NCBI GenBank assembly: GCA_951394045.1
Contig: OX595997.1
Location: forward strand, 806,001-870,000
Direction of reading: 5' to 3'
Length of the DNA: 64,000 bases
Source: Nitzschia sp. DOCU1
Lineage: Eukaryota > Bacillariophyta > Bacillariophyceae > Bacillariales > Bacillariaceae
In this document: in pieces, positions 20,339-31,824 of the stretch
Position numbering within the stretch: position 1 is the first letter of the stretch
Layout: each line of letters opens with the position of its first letter
The notes under the pieces: generated by a model
Database searches by the model: none
Seen by the model: the letters and a program-made list of their open reading frames with translations, nothing else
What the model was told of the DNA's origin: nothing
Translations under genes and position numbers: made by a program

Positions 20339-21343
20339 ATTTGCGAAACGCGGCTGCAGGTATTCCTTCTCAAACGGAATCTTCTGGATCGAGTAGTTGA
20401 CACGAATAGTTGCAATTGCTTTTAAAGCTTTTGAATGATGAGCACTATGCAACAGCGGCAGGTTTGTTCTCAAACGACACAGTTCTGCTTCATCATCACC
20501 ATGGTGTCGTGGTGGAATGAAATAGCGTGTTGTTTCGGATGTGACGTGTTCCGCAGTCACGCAGGTGTCTGGAAAAACAGCGATCCCTCCGATTCCGTCA
20601 ACCACGTTGAAGTCGGCTGAGTCAGCATTATGTCCCGCTAGCGCTCGCGCATGCGAGGCTATTGGTTAGTACCACGATGGGTTTGCAACTACGACAGATG
20701 CTTGCTAGAGTAGCACTATTGAGCAATACGTAACAACAACTAAGTCACCAAGTAGAGATTCACAAGACAATGGGCTGCCTCTATAATCTTGACAGATTTT
20801 GGTATCCTTGTGAGATGTTATCGTTGATGGTGCAGTCAAATTTCCGCGACTGTGATGCATTTTCTGCCGATGAAGTATCGACGGTGAAGTATCGACCGTC
20901 GTCGAAGGTCGTCATGCGCCCTTCGTTGTACGAGAGGTTTCGTTCAAGATAATCCTTTTGTCCTCCGGAATACGTAATTGAGCTCTACAAAGTCATATTG
21001 TAATACCAGCAGTAACGCAAAACGACCAATCCTTGCGCATACGCTCGACAATTTCAGGTGTCATAAAAGGAAAGTTTCTAGAAGACAAGCAAACATGATT
21101 GTTCGTCTTTTTCTATACATAAACTAGCATTTCATAGTTTCCAGGCCACATGCAATCCTCGCACAAATGAGCATTACCATGCGTTCCATGACTCGCATTA
21201 ATCTTCGTGTGGTCAGGTCATTAATCCATCCATCAATCCATCCAACTTCCATTTCAGCGACAAGTCCTCCGGTCGTAGCAAATGAGACGGACACAGATTA
21301 TCTCACCGCCAAATCATCATCCCAGATATTCAACACAATAAAT
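20339..21343. other. Intergenic: CcdA upstream region and aldolase 3' flank
   Basis: About 1 kb. It contains the CcdA promoter, including the in-frame upstream codons 20339-20605 that lack a recognisable domain, and the aldolase 3' UTR. Nothing else was identified. Confidence 0.45.
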
Positions 21344-22810
21344 TTACTTGGTGATGACCTTCATGAGCAGGGTGGCAGCAGATCCGACAATGGCACCGGC
21401 AGCCATAAGGACGATGGGGCTGGCCAACATTTTGGGTGTTCCAATTTGAGGGTATCCAGGCTCATCCTCAGTGGGAGCGTACTTTCCGGTGCATCCCAAT
21501 TTTTCACAACTGACCATCACACGCTTGACCATGCTCTCTTCGGCCTTGCGGACCCAGACACGGGGATCGTAGAATTTCTTGTTGGGCTTGTCGGGTCCGT
21601 CGGGGTTTCCAATTTGGCCTTGGAGGTAGTCACGCTTTTCTTTCTCAAAGAGACGGAGACCATCCCAGTAAGCCCACTGAGTGTCGGTATCAATGTTCAT
21701 CTTGACAACTCCATTCTTGACGGCAGTCATGATTTCGTCGTCGGTGGAACCAGATCCTCCGTGCATGACAAGGAAGATGGGCTTGTCCAAAGAAGAGTTG
21801 AGCATCTTCTTGGCGTATTCTTGGTGCTTTCCAAGACGATCGGGGGAAAGCTTGACATTTCCGGGCTTGTAAACTCCGTGCACGTTTCCAAAGGCGGCGG
21901 CAATGGAGAACATGTCGCCGATCTTGGAAAGGGCTTCGTAAACGGCCCAGACCTGTTCAGGGCTGGTGTAAAGCTTTTCGGGGTCAACATTTTCGTTGTT
22001 AACACCATCCTCTTCTCCTCCGGTGATACCGATCTCCATCTCCAACCAGATCTTCATGGGTGCCATGCGCTTGAAGTATTCGACGCAAATGGCAATGTTT
22101 TCGTCATCAGGCTCTTCCGAGAGATCCAACATGTGAGAAGAGAAAAGGGGCTCACCATACTTGGCGTAGAAGTCTTCGTCGGCCTTGAGCATACCGTCGA
22201 ACCAAGGAAGCAACTTCTTGGCGCAGTGATCCGAGTGCAAGACAACGGGGATTCCGTAGTACTTGGCCACGGAACGAACGTGCATGGCAAGGGCGACGGA
22301 TCCAGCAACATCAGCGTCTTTGGCCTTGATGCCCTTTCCGACCATGAAAGCACCACCTCCATTGGACACTTGGATGATGACTGGGGACTTTGCCTTACGA
22401 GCGGCCTCCAACACGGCATTCGCAGTGGACGAACTGTGAAAAGAGGAGAAAGAAGAAAATACAAAATGAGAATTTTTGGTCGACGATTCTTCTCCTTCCT
22501 AAATGACAAATGCAATGCCAAAGCAAAAGAACAAGTCGACCCCCAGATGACTTGTCTTTAACAATCAAGGATTTAATCCATAGTCTGATCTTGAAAGTTC
22601 AAAATGACTGAATGAATCCGTTGACCTTTGACTCCAGCTGCAACGCAACCGAACCTTGAATCTTAAATTCCGTAGCGAACAGGTAGTGACGTACCTGGTG
22701 CAGTTGACGGCAGGGATGGCATAGCCGTTGGCACGAGCGTGCTCCAAAAGGGTTAGGAGGTCATCTCCAGTGACGACTCCAGAGGGGACAAGGTCGTTGA
22801 GGGAAGCCAT
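21344..22810 (-). CDS. Class II fructose-bisphosphate aldolase with hydrophobic tail
   Basis: Two exons: 22695-22810 (ATG 22808-22810) and 21344-22433, separated by a 261-nt GT-AG intron at 22434-22694. Joining restores the conserved NCTSSSTANAVLEAARKA block and gives 401 residues. Class II features are present: the metal-binding HSDHCAKK motif, HGGSGS and the MNIDTDTQWA phosphate-binding region. The enzyme interconverts fructose-1,6-bisphosphate with dihydroxyacetone phosphate and glyceraldehyde-3-phosphate using a divalent metal. There is no N-terminal leader, so it is probably cytosolic. The last ~30 residues are odd: ASPIVLMAAGAIVGSAATLL followed by MKVITK, which reads as a C-terminal membrane anchor. 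Confidence 0.93.
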
Positions 22811-23888
22811 TGTTGCTGTTGGTGTGTTAATATCGACACAAGATAAAAATTGTGTTTTCGCAAACGCAAGTGGTCGTGTGGAATGCTTTTCGCACGACGG
22901 CGAAGCTTTCGATGGGTGGAGTGTGGGCATCTCGCGAGAGAGAAGATCAACGAAAAGCGGAAGGCGAGATCTTCTCCCGACCCCGCAAAAGATACGCCGT
23001 AGTAACTTCTACGCGGAGTGGTACGTCCACCACCACGAGTTCGCATCCAGACGAGAATCCAAGCCCCCTATTTTGTCACCAAGGTGGACAACGTGTTAAT
23101 TTCTACGTGTTCCACGTAGATTCGCGACAGTCAAAACTCCACGTATGCGCGCGAAACGAGTCGTCGATTTATTTAGCATATCTTTTGGTCGGAGGGATTT
23201 TTCAGCCCTACCACGCAAGACTGCTCCACAATATGGTTGGTCGATGTCGAGATGAAACCTCCAATAAAACGACAATGATACCACCACCGTCACAAGAACA
23301 GATGTTCTTGTCGACAGAGGATTTGCATTGCGTCGGTCGACGAATCTTGTTGTGTGACGAGAGTCCGATGACTTGCCGGTGGAGTATGACGACGATGGGG
23401 ACGAAATTTGGATCTTTGGGATGGTGAGTTTACCATGTGGAGTATGACAATGGCCGCATTGAAGTTGAGGCGCCGAAAGAAATGAATGGGTGACAAGTCT
23501 GGGTCCTTTTTTCTTGAAAGAAGTGCTACAGAACATCTCAAAAATGCGTGCGGCTACATCACAATCGATTCTATAATGGAATCAAGAGGCTCACAGTCTA
23601 CTTCTCATAGTCTTATGAGAGCGACCGTGGCCATGGCCTCCCGTCGATCCCTGTCGTTACTATTGCTATCAATGTCCCTGCGGACGCCGACGACGAGCGC
23701 AAAAAGCGACGGGGCAAAGATCCGAGTTCATTCTCGAATCTGCTTTGTATCGACGGACAATAAACCCCACCCCGCCTTATACTTTCTAGTACCTCACTTT
23801 TTCTCATTGCATTGGTCGTTCGTACAATGCAGGACTTTTAGTTTCAACGGACCGAATGACGACCCAACAGAATGAGGAAAAGACATGA

Positions 23889-24175
23889 GTGTTAGACAAT
23901 TGGAAAAATGCCACAAATCCAAAGAAAGAACTTGTTTCTCCCTCAATCATCCATTCCTCTAGGGACCGAAAAAAGGTATGCGTATCCAGGCCCAAAGGCT
24001 CTAGCATCCAGAGTGAAGCCCCTCTCCTTCATCGATAATTTCGCGACGTTGACAGAGCGCACGCACCTTTTGTTCCGTTCGTCGGTCAGGCCAATCCAGT
24101 AGAGCGGGAACCAGTAGGAATCTACATGAGCAAATCAGCCAAAAAGGTGTTGGATAATTGGAAAAATGCCACAAA
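23889..24175. repeat. Diverged 29-nt direct repeat
   Basis: Copies at 23889-23917 and 24147-24175 share ATTGGAAAAATGCCACAAA and differ at 2 of 29 positions. Flanks show further weak similarity (a shared TCTCCCTCAA a little downstream). Probably remnants of an old duplication or small mobile element. Confidence 0.5.
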
Positions 24176-26307
24176 ATCACAGTCGCTGACTCGTGTCTCC
24201 CTCAACTATCTGTCGTTCATCTGGGGGCTGAAAAATTGACCATGCGCAATCGCTCAATGGCTCGCCAGTCAGAGTGTATTCCCCCGTCAGTCGGTGATGC
24301 GTCACTTACCATCGATTTGTTGGCTGACTTAGCTACTACACGACTACTCTTGCTGAGTAGCGGCGAACGGGATCTGCACCTGTTTCGTAGACAAAACAAA
24401 AGAGAGATGTGAGCAAGAATCCACTATGATGTTCTTCGTCGTCGTTGGAAAACGCCACGTCAAGACTATCAACTCTCAGGACTTGCAGCAACAGGAAAGG
24501 ACTAAAAAATGGAACCAAGTGGAATGTACGGGCAATAGTGATACCAGAACGGCACCACAGCCGCACCTTGGATATCCGGCGCCCAATCCTGCGATACTTT
24601 CCCACAAACGTAACGGAGTACACATTCATGGTCAGGAAGTTGTGTATCCTGACTAATTTGTGGGGAATAGAGAAGAAGTGTCGAACAATTAGTTCCAGAT
24701 AGCTGAAGCAAGTACTGACCTGCTTTGATTCTCGAAAAGGACCTGGTGCAGAGTTAATAACCACGTTGTTAGAATCGTCGTAATGCCAGTAATACGACCT
24801 AGAATAGATTGGATGTTCGAACGCTTGTGACTCTTCCTCCCACGATGAAAGGAAAGAAAAGTGTCTGGGAACGAATCGATCTAGCGACAAACATCACTTT
24901 TTCAAGAAAAAGCCGGTTTCGCAGTGACCGTAGAAATAGAATTCCGAGTCGATGGAACCATGATTGTCGCCTTGAAATATGCACCGCAACAATGAACAGA
25001 GGGAAACTCACCAGTAGTTAACTTGTAGCGGGGGATCAAGAAGTAGTTCGAAGGTGTTCATTCAGCTTTGACTTTGCATATGTTCGACCTTGAAATGATC
25101 GGTTGCTGTTGATCACAGGAGAACTGTCACGGCAAATGGAGTTCATCGCGCATCGTGTGGTTCCAACGCAACAAAAATGGTTGCTTCCGACGATTGGTTT
25201 CGCAGTAAATGTTTTCCCCAAGTAAGCCGGCCATTGTCCATTGCTTTGGAACCGATTGCTGTTGTTGCTGTTGTTGTTGTTATGATACTATTACTTCGAA
25301 TCCTCGCAGCCACCCGATTGCAATAGGATCGATGCCAAAACCAACAACACCGCGTGAAGGATATGGCGAGCCAGCCAAGCCTGGGTTTCACGCAGGTGGA
25401 AAAAGTTGGTCCTGGTGGTCAATTGCCCGCAACGGGCGGCAGTTGCTATGGATTCGAAAGAAATGAAGTCGTGCCACGCCTCTTTGGAATCTTACAGTAG
25501 GAGATTGTCGACGAATCATGGTCGACTGGAGAGCTATGCAGATGAACGCCGAAATGATGCTGTCGTGCGATAAAGAAGTGAGAAGAAGCTAGTGGTGGCG
25601 AGAAGACGGAAGCCAGCACGTTTAAGACTGCCTGAGTCGTCGGAGTTCTAGAGGAAAGACTAGAACAAAAACACGTGATGAATAGCAAAAAACTGGTGAA
25701 ATAATCAATAGTTTAGTCAACAGAACACGAAGAAACTGCTGGAAGAAGAAGGCTGCTCGATTGTTGTAATACTACCAAGAACTACCGGCGTTCGCGCGCC
25801 GCTAGCTGAATAATTTCTACTGACATCTACGGGGAGGTGACAAGTAAGTCCCCGGAAGTAGGAAGTTTACGTGGTATCGCAGCAAAACAGAATCATAGTA
25901 GTAGGTCTGTGTAGCCACCCTTGTCCCAAATCAAGCAGCTGTGAGTGAAACGACTAATCCGATTGAACGCACGGATCCAAGTGCGCGAGAGGACAAAACT
26001 ATTTCGGACGAAGGCCAGAGGGCGTTCCATCAATTGATTATTATATATTTCTACAAATATGGAGGAAAATGATATCAACTGCCAATGATTCGATTATGCC
26101 CCATTAAATATAAAGCCTATATACCTGAATATCTGTATTTTTCGCCCAAGCAGCCAGTTAACGCACCTTTACCAGCTTCGGCACCGATCGCGAGCTTATT
26201 TTTTCCGTCGTAAGCCGAGCCGCTCGACAAACCAAGCACGCTCTCCTCTCGGCGAAGACTTTTTTGACGTTCACACCTTTTTCTTCCAACTACAACAACG
26301 ACTGCAG

Positions 26308-26588
26308 GTAAGATTGACGACCATGGATGTTGTTGAATTCAATTCAAAGAGGACGCATTGGTAGAGAATCATTTTATGGTTAGGCGACTGGCGTTCGATT
26401 GGCGATGGAGCAAGAAGTCTTGCTCTTCGAGAACTTCGAATGGGGCAGCTTTCCTTCGCCTGCGATCCAACCGTAGGCGTTTTCTACGCGCGTTCAGTAC
26501 TGGGTATTGTGTAGGGCGCACTCAAGGACAAACAATCGCTCACATAATCAACGTGCTTTTTTGCTCATTTCATTTCCCTTCGTTTCAG
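26308..26588 (+). other. Probable 5' UTR intron of V-ATPase c gene (copy 1)
   Basis: A donor CTGCAG|GTAAGA at 26308 and an acceptor TTTCAG|CCC ending at 26588 bracket 281 nt just upstream of the ATG at 26614. Leader introns are common in highly expressed genes. Predicted by splice motifs only. Confidence 0.5.
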
Positions 26589-26613
26589 CCCAGCAAATCA
26601 AATTTAAATTACC

Positions 26614-27223
26614 ATGTCTGTCGAAATGGAAACGTGCCCGGCCTCTGCGCCCTTCTTTGGCTTTATGGGAGTGACTGCCGCTCTGGTGTTTGCCAACATT
26701 GGCGCTGCTTACGGCACTGCCAAGTCCGGCGTCGGCATTTCGTCCATGGGTGTGATGAACCCCGGACTTGTTATGCGTAACATCATCCCAGTAGTCATGG
26801 CTGGTGTGTTGGGTATTTACGGTTTGATTGTCGCTGTTATCATTCAGGGATCCATCGTTGCCCCGTCGAATGGACTGAGCCAATACTCGCTGTACACGGG
26901 ATTTGCACACTTGGCTGCTGGTCTTTGCTGCGGTCTGTCCGGTCTTGCCGCCGGTATGGCTATCGGAATTGTGGGAGATGCCGGTGTCCGAGCTGTTGGA
27001 CAACAAGAGAAGCTGTTTGTCGGTATGATTTTGATCTTGATTTTCGCCGAGGCCCTGGGTCTTTACGGTACGTTATAGTTTGAGTGCGGTGGGTAGAAAA
27101 GTAGCCGTTGAACCACGAACTGTTCTAACAACACCTCTTCGTTTCTTTCTATGCAATGTTACAGGACTTATCGTTGCCCTGATCTTGTCGCAAAACTCTT
27201 TCATCTGCGAAGGAAACAACTAA
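26614..27223 (+). CDS. V-type H+-ATPase proteolipid subunit c (copy 1)
   Basis: Exons 26614-27067 and 27165-27223 flank a 97-nt GT-AG intron and encode 170 residues. Four hydrophobic helices are arranged as two repeats. They include [26 protein letters not shown] in the first half and the [11 protein letters not shown] segment in the second, whose Glu is the proton-carrying carboxylate. The protein forms the rotating membrane ring of the vacuolar proton pump, which in diatoms also acidifies the silica-deposition vesicle. The second copy at 55277-55886 encodes an identical protein. Over the 610 nt from start to stop I count 8 differences: 5 silent coding changes and 3 in the intron. The gene is convergent with the F-box-like gene, 274 nt away. 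Confidence 0.96.
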
Positions 27224-27497
27224 AGTAGTTGAGTTGTTGATCATTCTACTGAGATATCCCTGTTGTCGACCACGATCCCATCAAGTCAGCCGATAGCGCG
27301 GATGCAACCATGTCGCGTGCACTATAGTACGCGGAGGCTGGACTGCTGGGCTGTACAGTAGTTCTAACATAGATTGCCGAAGACTATCTTATCCTAAGTC
27401 AGCCGTAGAAAAGGGTCGTGATCGTGACGAATCATTCTTTTGTTCGTCTGCGTTTGTGTTACTGGTATAGTATTATCTCCAACAAAAGGGAGGCCAA

Positions 27498-29489
27498 TCA
27501 CATGACCATGATGGCCTCGTTGTCAACTGCCCCCAGCACGGGGATTGTCGATTTTGTGTATTCCACAAGGCTCTCCAAGAGCTCTACCATGCAAGCGAGA
27601 CTCTGTTCGTCGGTCAAAAAGCCTTCCGATGCCAACAGGTTGTTAAGCGCGTTGTAACTAGCTCCTGGCGCAGCAGTGCCTTGTTCCTGGCATTGCCGCA
27701 ACGTTGACGCAACGGCCAAAAGCAAGCCAAGATGAAAGGGACTTTCGGATCTCACTTTTCGAGATTGAGCGTTGAGGCGGCCAAGGAAACGCTGCATTAC
27801 CCGCAGATTAGATTCCTCCTTGTCGTCCAACACGGACAAGTGCAGTTCCACGTCTTTGATCGTTGCCCGTGATGACACACTGGTCACCACGTACAAGTAG
27901 TACGCCTCCGCTGCAGGAATCACGTCGCATGATGAATCGCTAAGATCCACAATGCGTTTGACCATTGTCAATCGACAACCATCGTCTAGTATCAAATCAC
28001 CATCGGTCCAGTGATTACTTTGGACAGCCCCCGCGGCCGCATCCAAAGGGCTTTGCGGCATTTTCGCAAAGACTATAAGACTTATATCTCCAGAGGCGTT
28101 GTCGTGCATCCCACCCCGCACTCCAGTGAGCCGGAAGCTCTTCGTTTCTGGCGTTAGTGGTATCGTCGTAACAAAGTGAGGAATTGTCCTTGTCTGATTA
28201 TCATCGGAGCCGTACCATTCCAGCTCGACTAGTAGAAGAATTGGTGGGAGTGTCACGAGGTGGTGGTGATCTGACGGCGGGGCCGCGCCATGGGTCAAAG
28301 GATCAACGTGAAAATCCCCAGGGAGTGTAGCACCTGAAGAAGAAAGCCGTGGCTCTTTGCGTTCGACCAGTTGTAAGTAGATCATGGCGACCCGTTTCAA
28401 AGCAGCCAAAAGTCTTCCATTCAACTTTGCCCAAATTCCTTGTTCGGTGGATTCGAGAAAGTTCGCAATGATGGAACCTGAAGGTGTGATGCCATCACCA
28501 TTTGCCTGTAAAGTGTTCGTTTGACTAGTAGCAACCACATCATTCCCCGGCGCTTCACCTGGAATAGATACCGTTTCCAGTGAAAGCACAAACAGTTTGG
28601 CCAGGAACTGGAACGCGGGTCGTTCGTAGTCATTCGAGAAACCTAAATGATCAGCGAGTTGAAAAAGCTCCTCGTCATCATCTCGTTCTTGCTCCACTTG
28701 TTGATCCCATTCGACACACTTTCTATACACATGTTTTCGAATTCTGTGCGGAGAGTTGTTGCTGGTTTTGTCCCAGACCAACCATTGGGCCGACACCTCA
28801 TCGACAATCAGGTAACTACCACTTCCAACAGGGATTTGATACCACAAAAAGTAGTCTTTCGATGGATCCACACAGAATAAGATATTATCAGTGAAATAAT
28901 CATAGCCTTCTCCTATGGGAGGAGACTCCCAAACAATACTTCCAAGACGACCGTCCTGGTCTCGGACGGAACGGCCCTTTTTTGCCAGGCGATGTTTTGC
29001 CTTGTCGAGTTTGGACCCATTTTCGACTTTGGACCGCGAAACCACAATAATACGTCCCGGATAGCGTGAGACAGACCACTTCACATGAAGTCTCACGGAA
29101 TGACAATCCTTCGGGAAGAACAACATGGATATTTGTTCCGCTTGTTTGATTGGATGGACAAGGGCCCGAGGATTGCCCACCAGAGGAACGTCCCCATGGT
29201 ACATTAGTCCATAAATGAGTCCAAATGAGGGGGATAGAATGGATACTGGCAGATCACGCTTCATAGCCGAGCAAGTCTGGACAAGTGCCAACAGATCGTC
29301 GGCATGGCAGTAGTCTCCAATCTTTCGCTTCAGGGCAGCAGGAAGGCTCAGAAATGTGGTCGAGCTGTTCATGATGGGTGATATGGCGGTGGCACATTGA
29401 GACACCAATACCTTTTTGCGTCTTTTGACCCCTGGCGGCGTCAGTTGGTCTGACCTTTTGCTGTTGGTGTTTTCCTTATCGGTGGGCAT
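27498..29489 (-). CDS. F-box-like protein (copy 1)
   Basis: A 663-residue single-exon protein. The N-terminus is basic (PPGVKRRKK, about residues 18-26) and could be a nuclear signal. An F-box-like motif follows at about 46-80: FLSLPAALKRKIGDYCHADDL and LLALVQTCSAMKRDLP, matching the LPxxL...ILxYL...DLLxLxxxC pattern of Skp1-binding F-boxes. The remaining 580 residues match no substrate-binding repeat I recognise. If the motif works, the protein would be an adaptor of an SCF ubiquitin ligase. It is paralogous to 52879-54981. It shares a divergent promoter of about 260 bp with the SR-protein gene and is convergent with V-ATPase c. Confidence 0.75.
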   Translation of the reverse strand: MPTDKENTNSKRSDQLTPPGVKRRKKVLVSQCATAISPIMNSSTTFLSLPAALKRKIGDYCHADDLLALVQTCSAMKRDLPVSILSPSFGLIYGLMYHGDVPLVGNPRALVHPIKQAEQISMLFFPKDCHSVRLHVKWSVSRYPGRIIVVSRSKVENGSKLDKAKHRLAKKGRSVRDQDGRLGSIVWESPPIGEGYDYFTDNILFCVDPSKDYFLWYQIPVGSGSYLIVDEVSAQWLVWDKTSNNSPHRIRKHVYRKCVEWDQQVEQERDDDEELFQLADHLGFSNDYERPAFQFLAKLFVLSLETVSIPGEAPGNDVVATSQTNTLQANGDGITPSGSIIANFLESTEQGIWAKLNGRLLAALKRVAMIYLQLVERKEPRLSSSGATLPGDFHVDPLTHGAAPPSDHHHLVTLPPILLLVELEWYGSDDNQTRTIPHFVTTIPLTPETKSFRLTGVRGGMHDNASGDISLIVFAKMPQSPLDAAAGAVQSNHWTDGDLILDDGCRLTMVKRIVDLSDSSCDVIPAAEAYYLYVVTSVSSRATIKDVELHLSVLDDKEESNLRVMQRFLGRLNAQSRKVRSESPFHLGLLLAVASTLRQCQEQGTAAPGASYNALNNLLASEGFLTDEQSLACMVELLESLVEYTKSTIPVLGAVDNEAIMVM

Positions 29490-29749
29490 CTGGATGGATG
29501 GAAGCAGTATCTACTGTAGTGGTTGACAAAAGGCCTCCGCCATCGTCGACGGTCGAAGCAAGGAAAGATCTTCGCATTGGTTTGACTGAAGCATTATCGG
29601 CGCGCGCTCGTTCTGCTCTTCCCGCCAAAATGAGACATGACCGGCGCGACCCGTTCCCGAAGCTCCAACAGCCCATCGCTCTGGCCGTCGCTCGTTGGCC
29701 AAAGCGGTGCGTCGCACTGCTGATACCCCACAAAACTTAGATTTTGACC
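29490..29749. promoter_or_regulatory. Divergent promoter between F-box-like copy 1 and SR-protein gene
   Basis: 260 nt separate outward-facing starts. The F-box-proximal part (to about 29645) is conserved in the second arm of the duplication. The SR-proximal part is not. Confidence 0.5.
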
Positions 29750-31317
29750 ATGGCGGACAACAACGAGGACGACAACCAATACGCCGGTGTAAAACCCGAG
29801 AATCCCGAGGCTTCAAACGAGCAAGAGGGGTCCGGTGGCGATGATCTCATTGGAAGTCCCGCCATCCGTCCAGTCTTCCTGGGGAATCTTCGACCCGAGT
29901 ACTCCAGCGATAAAATCGAGGAGTTGTTCACTCGTCCGATTCCTCCACCGGGTGCCACCGAAGGGACCTACAAGCCGATCCCTATTGACCGCATTGATGT
30001 GAAGCGGGGATTCTGCTTTGTCTTTTTGAAAGATGCCGCTTCGCAGAAAGACAAGGAGCAAGTGGAAAGCTTCGTATCGGCCATCAACGGAATGTAAGCA
30101 GGAGCCTTTCTACGTGAATTCTACGTGCGTTTTGTACTACGATTGGGTCATTGGAGTCAGCCGCCCCCTCATTTTTTCATCAACGCCATATTCGATGCCA
30201 TAACCGAGTCTCCTCTCCGCAATAGCAGCTTGCCTACTTCCCTTGCGCCACTCGCCAGTGTTATTGGTCCATCACTCTGTCTTTTACCAACGTACCACAT
30301 CCTACTACGTTTTCTCAACGAATTCTGACTCCCTCTCTTTTCCTTCCTCCCCTTTTGTTGCCTACGATTATGATTATGACATTCATTCTGAACCCCATCA
30401 TCAACAGGGAACTAGATCAAGTTTCATCTGCTCTCCGAGTCGAATTCGCCCGTGGCGATGGACGCGTCAAGCGCAAGGAAGACGATCGTCGCCGGAACAT
30501 CACGCCCTCCGAGACTCTGTTTGTTGTCAACTTTCATGAAGAAACCACCAAGCGAGAAGACCTTCAAATGCTCTTTGAACCCTACGGAGAACTCGTCAGA
30601 ATTGATATGAAGCGTAACTACGCCTTTGTGCAATTCCGTACTATCGATGAGGCCACCCGGGCCTTGGATGCGACAAATGGGGGCAAACTCGACCAGAGCG
30701 TCCTTTCGGTCGAGTATGTCGCACGCCAACGAGGAGATCGGGATCGTCGTCCACGACGGGATGATCACCACTCGAGAGGTGATCGCCGAGGAGGATATGA
30801 TCGAAGGGGAGGTGGCGGTGGCCCTGATCGCTTTCGCGGAGGTCCTCCGGGTGGTGATCGAGTGGGCAACCGAGGATACGGAGGTACCAACGACCGCGGC
30901 TACGATCGCGATCGAAACTATGATGACGCACGTGGTCCTCCGCCCCGCGACGATGCCCGTGGTGTTCGAACCAGAGATCGATCTCCGGGTGGATACCGCG
31001 GCAGCTCTCCTCCCATGGGCTATCGTCCTCGAGAATCGGGCGGATACAGAGGAGAGCGTGGGGCCTCTCCCGGCGGCTACGGACGTCGAAGCCGATCTCG
31101 ATCCCGATCTCCTCGTGGATATAGATCTCGAAGTCCGCCTCGACGATATGATGATCGTGAAGGCCGCGTGGGTAGATATGACGATTATCGAGATCGAGGG
31201 GGACGCGCCCCTGCTCAAGGTGCCGCGTGGAGCCCTGACGATTACCGTGATCGAGGACGAAGTCCCGAGAGAGAGGTGTACCGGGGTGGACGAGACGATA
31301 GAGGATATCGTCCATGA
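29750..31317 (+). CDS. SR-type splicing factor with two RRMs
   Basis: Exons 29750-30093 and 30408-31317, with a 314-nt GT-AG intron (30094-30407), encode 417 residues. RRM1 lies at about 38-115 (RPVFLGNLRPEY, then RGFCFVFLKD). RRM2 lies at about 150-220 (TLFVVNFHEETT, then RNYAFVQF as RNP1). The C-terminal ~190 residues are Arg/Gly/Asp/Tyr-rich and end in RS and SPRGYRSRSPPRR repeats. This is the architecture of SR proteins that bind exonic enhancers and recruit the spliceosome; the RS dipeptides are substrates of SRPK/CLK-type kinases. The intron sits between the two RRMs. Retention of such introns is a common autoregulation route in SR genes, but that is only a possibility here. Confidence 0.92.
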
Positions 31318-31824
31318 TCTTTTTACGCTTTGTGGGAAAGCACAGAACGATTATTAGAATAGCACGCGTGATTCACCAAAGAGTATGTTTTTGTTACAAT
31401 AAATTTGTTGGGTTCCTCAACTATGCCTACTTTCCTCGACCTAGCTACCTAGTACTTCAGAAAGTAGACTGGAAGATGCAAAGTAAACCCCAATTTCTAG
31501 CATTCTTTGATGCCCCTATCCCTCTAAAAGCAACACTACTACTCAGCGAGTTGCTGGTATGTGAAAATTCTAAAATGTAGCGGAATGAGTTGTCACCCGC
31601 GGCTACAAGGCTTCATGGCGGCAACGTGCGTAGCAAGCACAGGCGCATACGAAGCTGCACTAGCCTCAACTTGCCCTCTGGAAAACCACAAGACCGGACA
31701 GAAGTGTATATACTTCTCCGAGATAAGTTTCATCCCGCTCGAAACTAGTAGCGTCGTCCATGCATAGACCAGGCGATCACACGCCCATGATGATTTGTGG
31801 GAATCTGCCAAGGTTTCCAACCCA
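31318..31824. other. Convergent 3' flanks
   Basis: 507 nt between the stop codons of the SR-protein gene and the disordered repeat-protein gene. No gene was seen; two 3' UTRs are expected. Confidence 0.45.

Larger units (their letters stand above)
22811..26613. other. Gene-poor 3.8-kb stretch
   Basis: No frame here has a recognisable domain. Frames up to 191 codons (22852-23427) and 184 codons (24336-24890) lack compositional or domain support. It includes the aldolase 5' region, a diverged 29-nt direct repeat (23889-23917 and 24147-24175), a run of GTT/GCT triplets near 25256-25282, and the 5' UTR and leader intron of the V-ATPase gene near 26300-26613. A split or fast-evolving gene cannot be excluded. 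Confidence 0.4.
26614..29645. repeat. Inverted segmental duplication, arm 1
   Basis: This arm (V-ATPase c on plus, F-box-like on minus) is matched in reverse complement by 52700-55886. Homology includes about 150 nt upstream of the F-box start, for example GGTCATnTnnCTCATTTTGGCGGGAA-like sequence near 29622-29643 and 52704-52728. The 274-nt spacer between the two stop codons shows no obvious similarity beyond about 18 nt after the F-box stop. Boundaries were set by eye. Confidence 0.85.

Noticed and set aside
21167..22561. 464-codon plus-strand frame
   Set aside because: Lies antisense to the clearly conserved class II aldolase and contains no domain. Explained by codon usage of the real gene.
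23613..23875. Signal-peptide-like start MASRRSLSLLLLSMSL
   Set aside because: Short frame with no recognisable continuation or supporting splice site. Kept only as part of the gene-poor stretch.
24336..24890. 184-codon minus-strand frame
   Set aside because: No domain, no repeat or homology in the window. Frames on the other strand overlap it.
25285..25320. tRNA B-box-like TTCGAATCC
   Set aside because: Flanking bases cannot form the T-stem, and no A-box or acceptor stem was found.
30424..31357. Three long overlapping frames in the SR-protein gene (minus 30424-31218, minus 30641-31315, plus 30626-31357)
   Set aside because: They arise from the repetitive Arg/Gly/Asp codons of the RS domain. 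Compositions are artefactual and the RRM/RS frame is clear.
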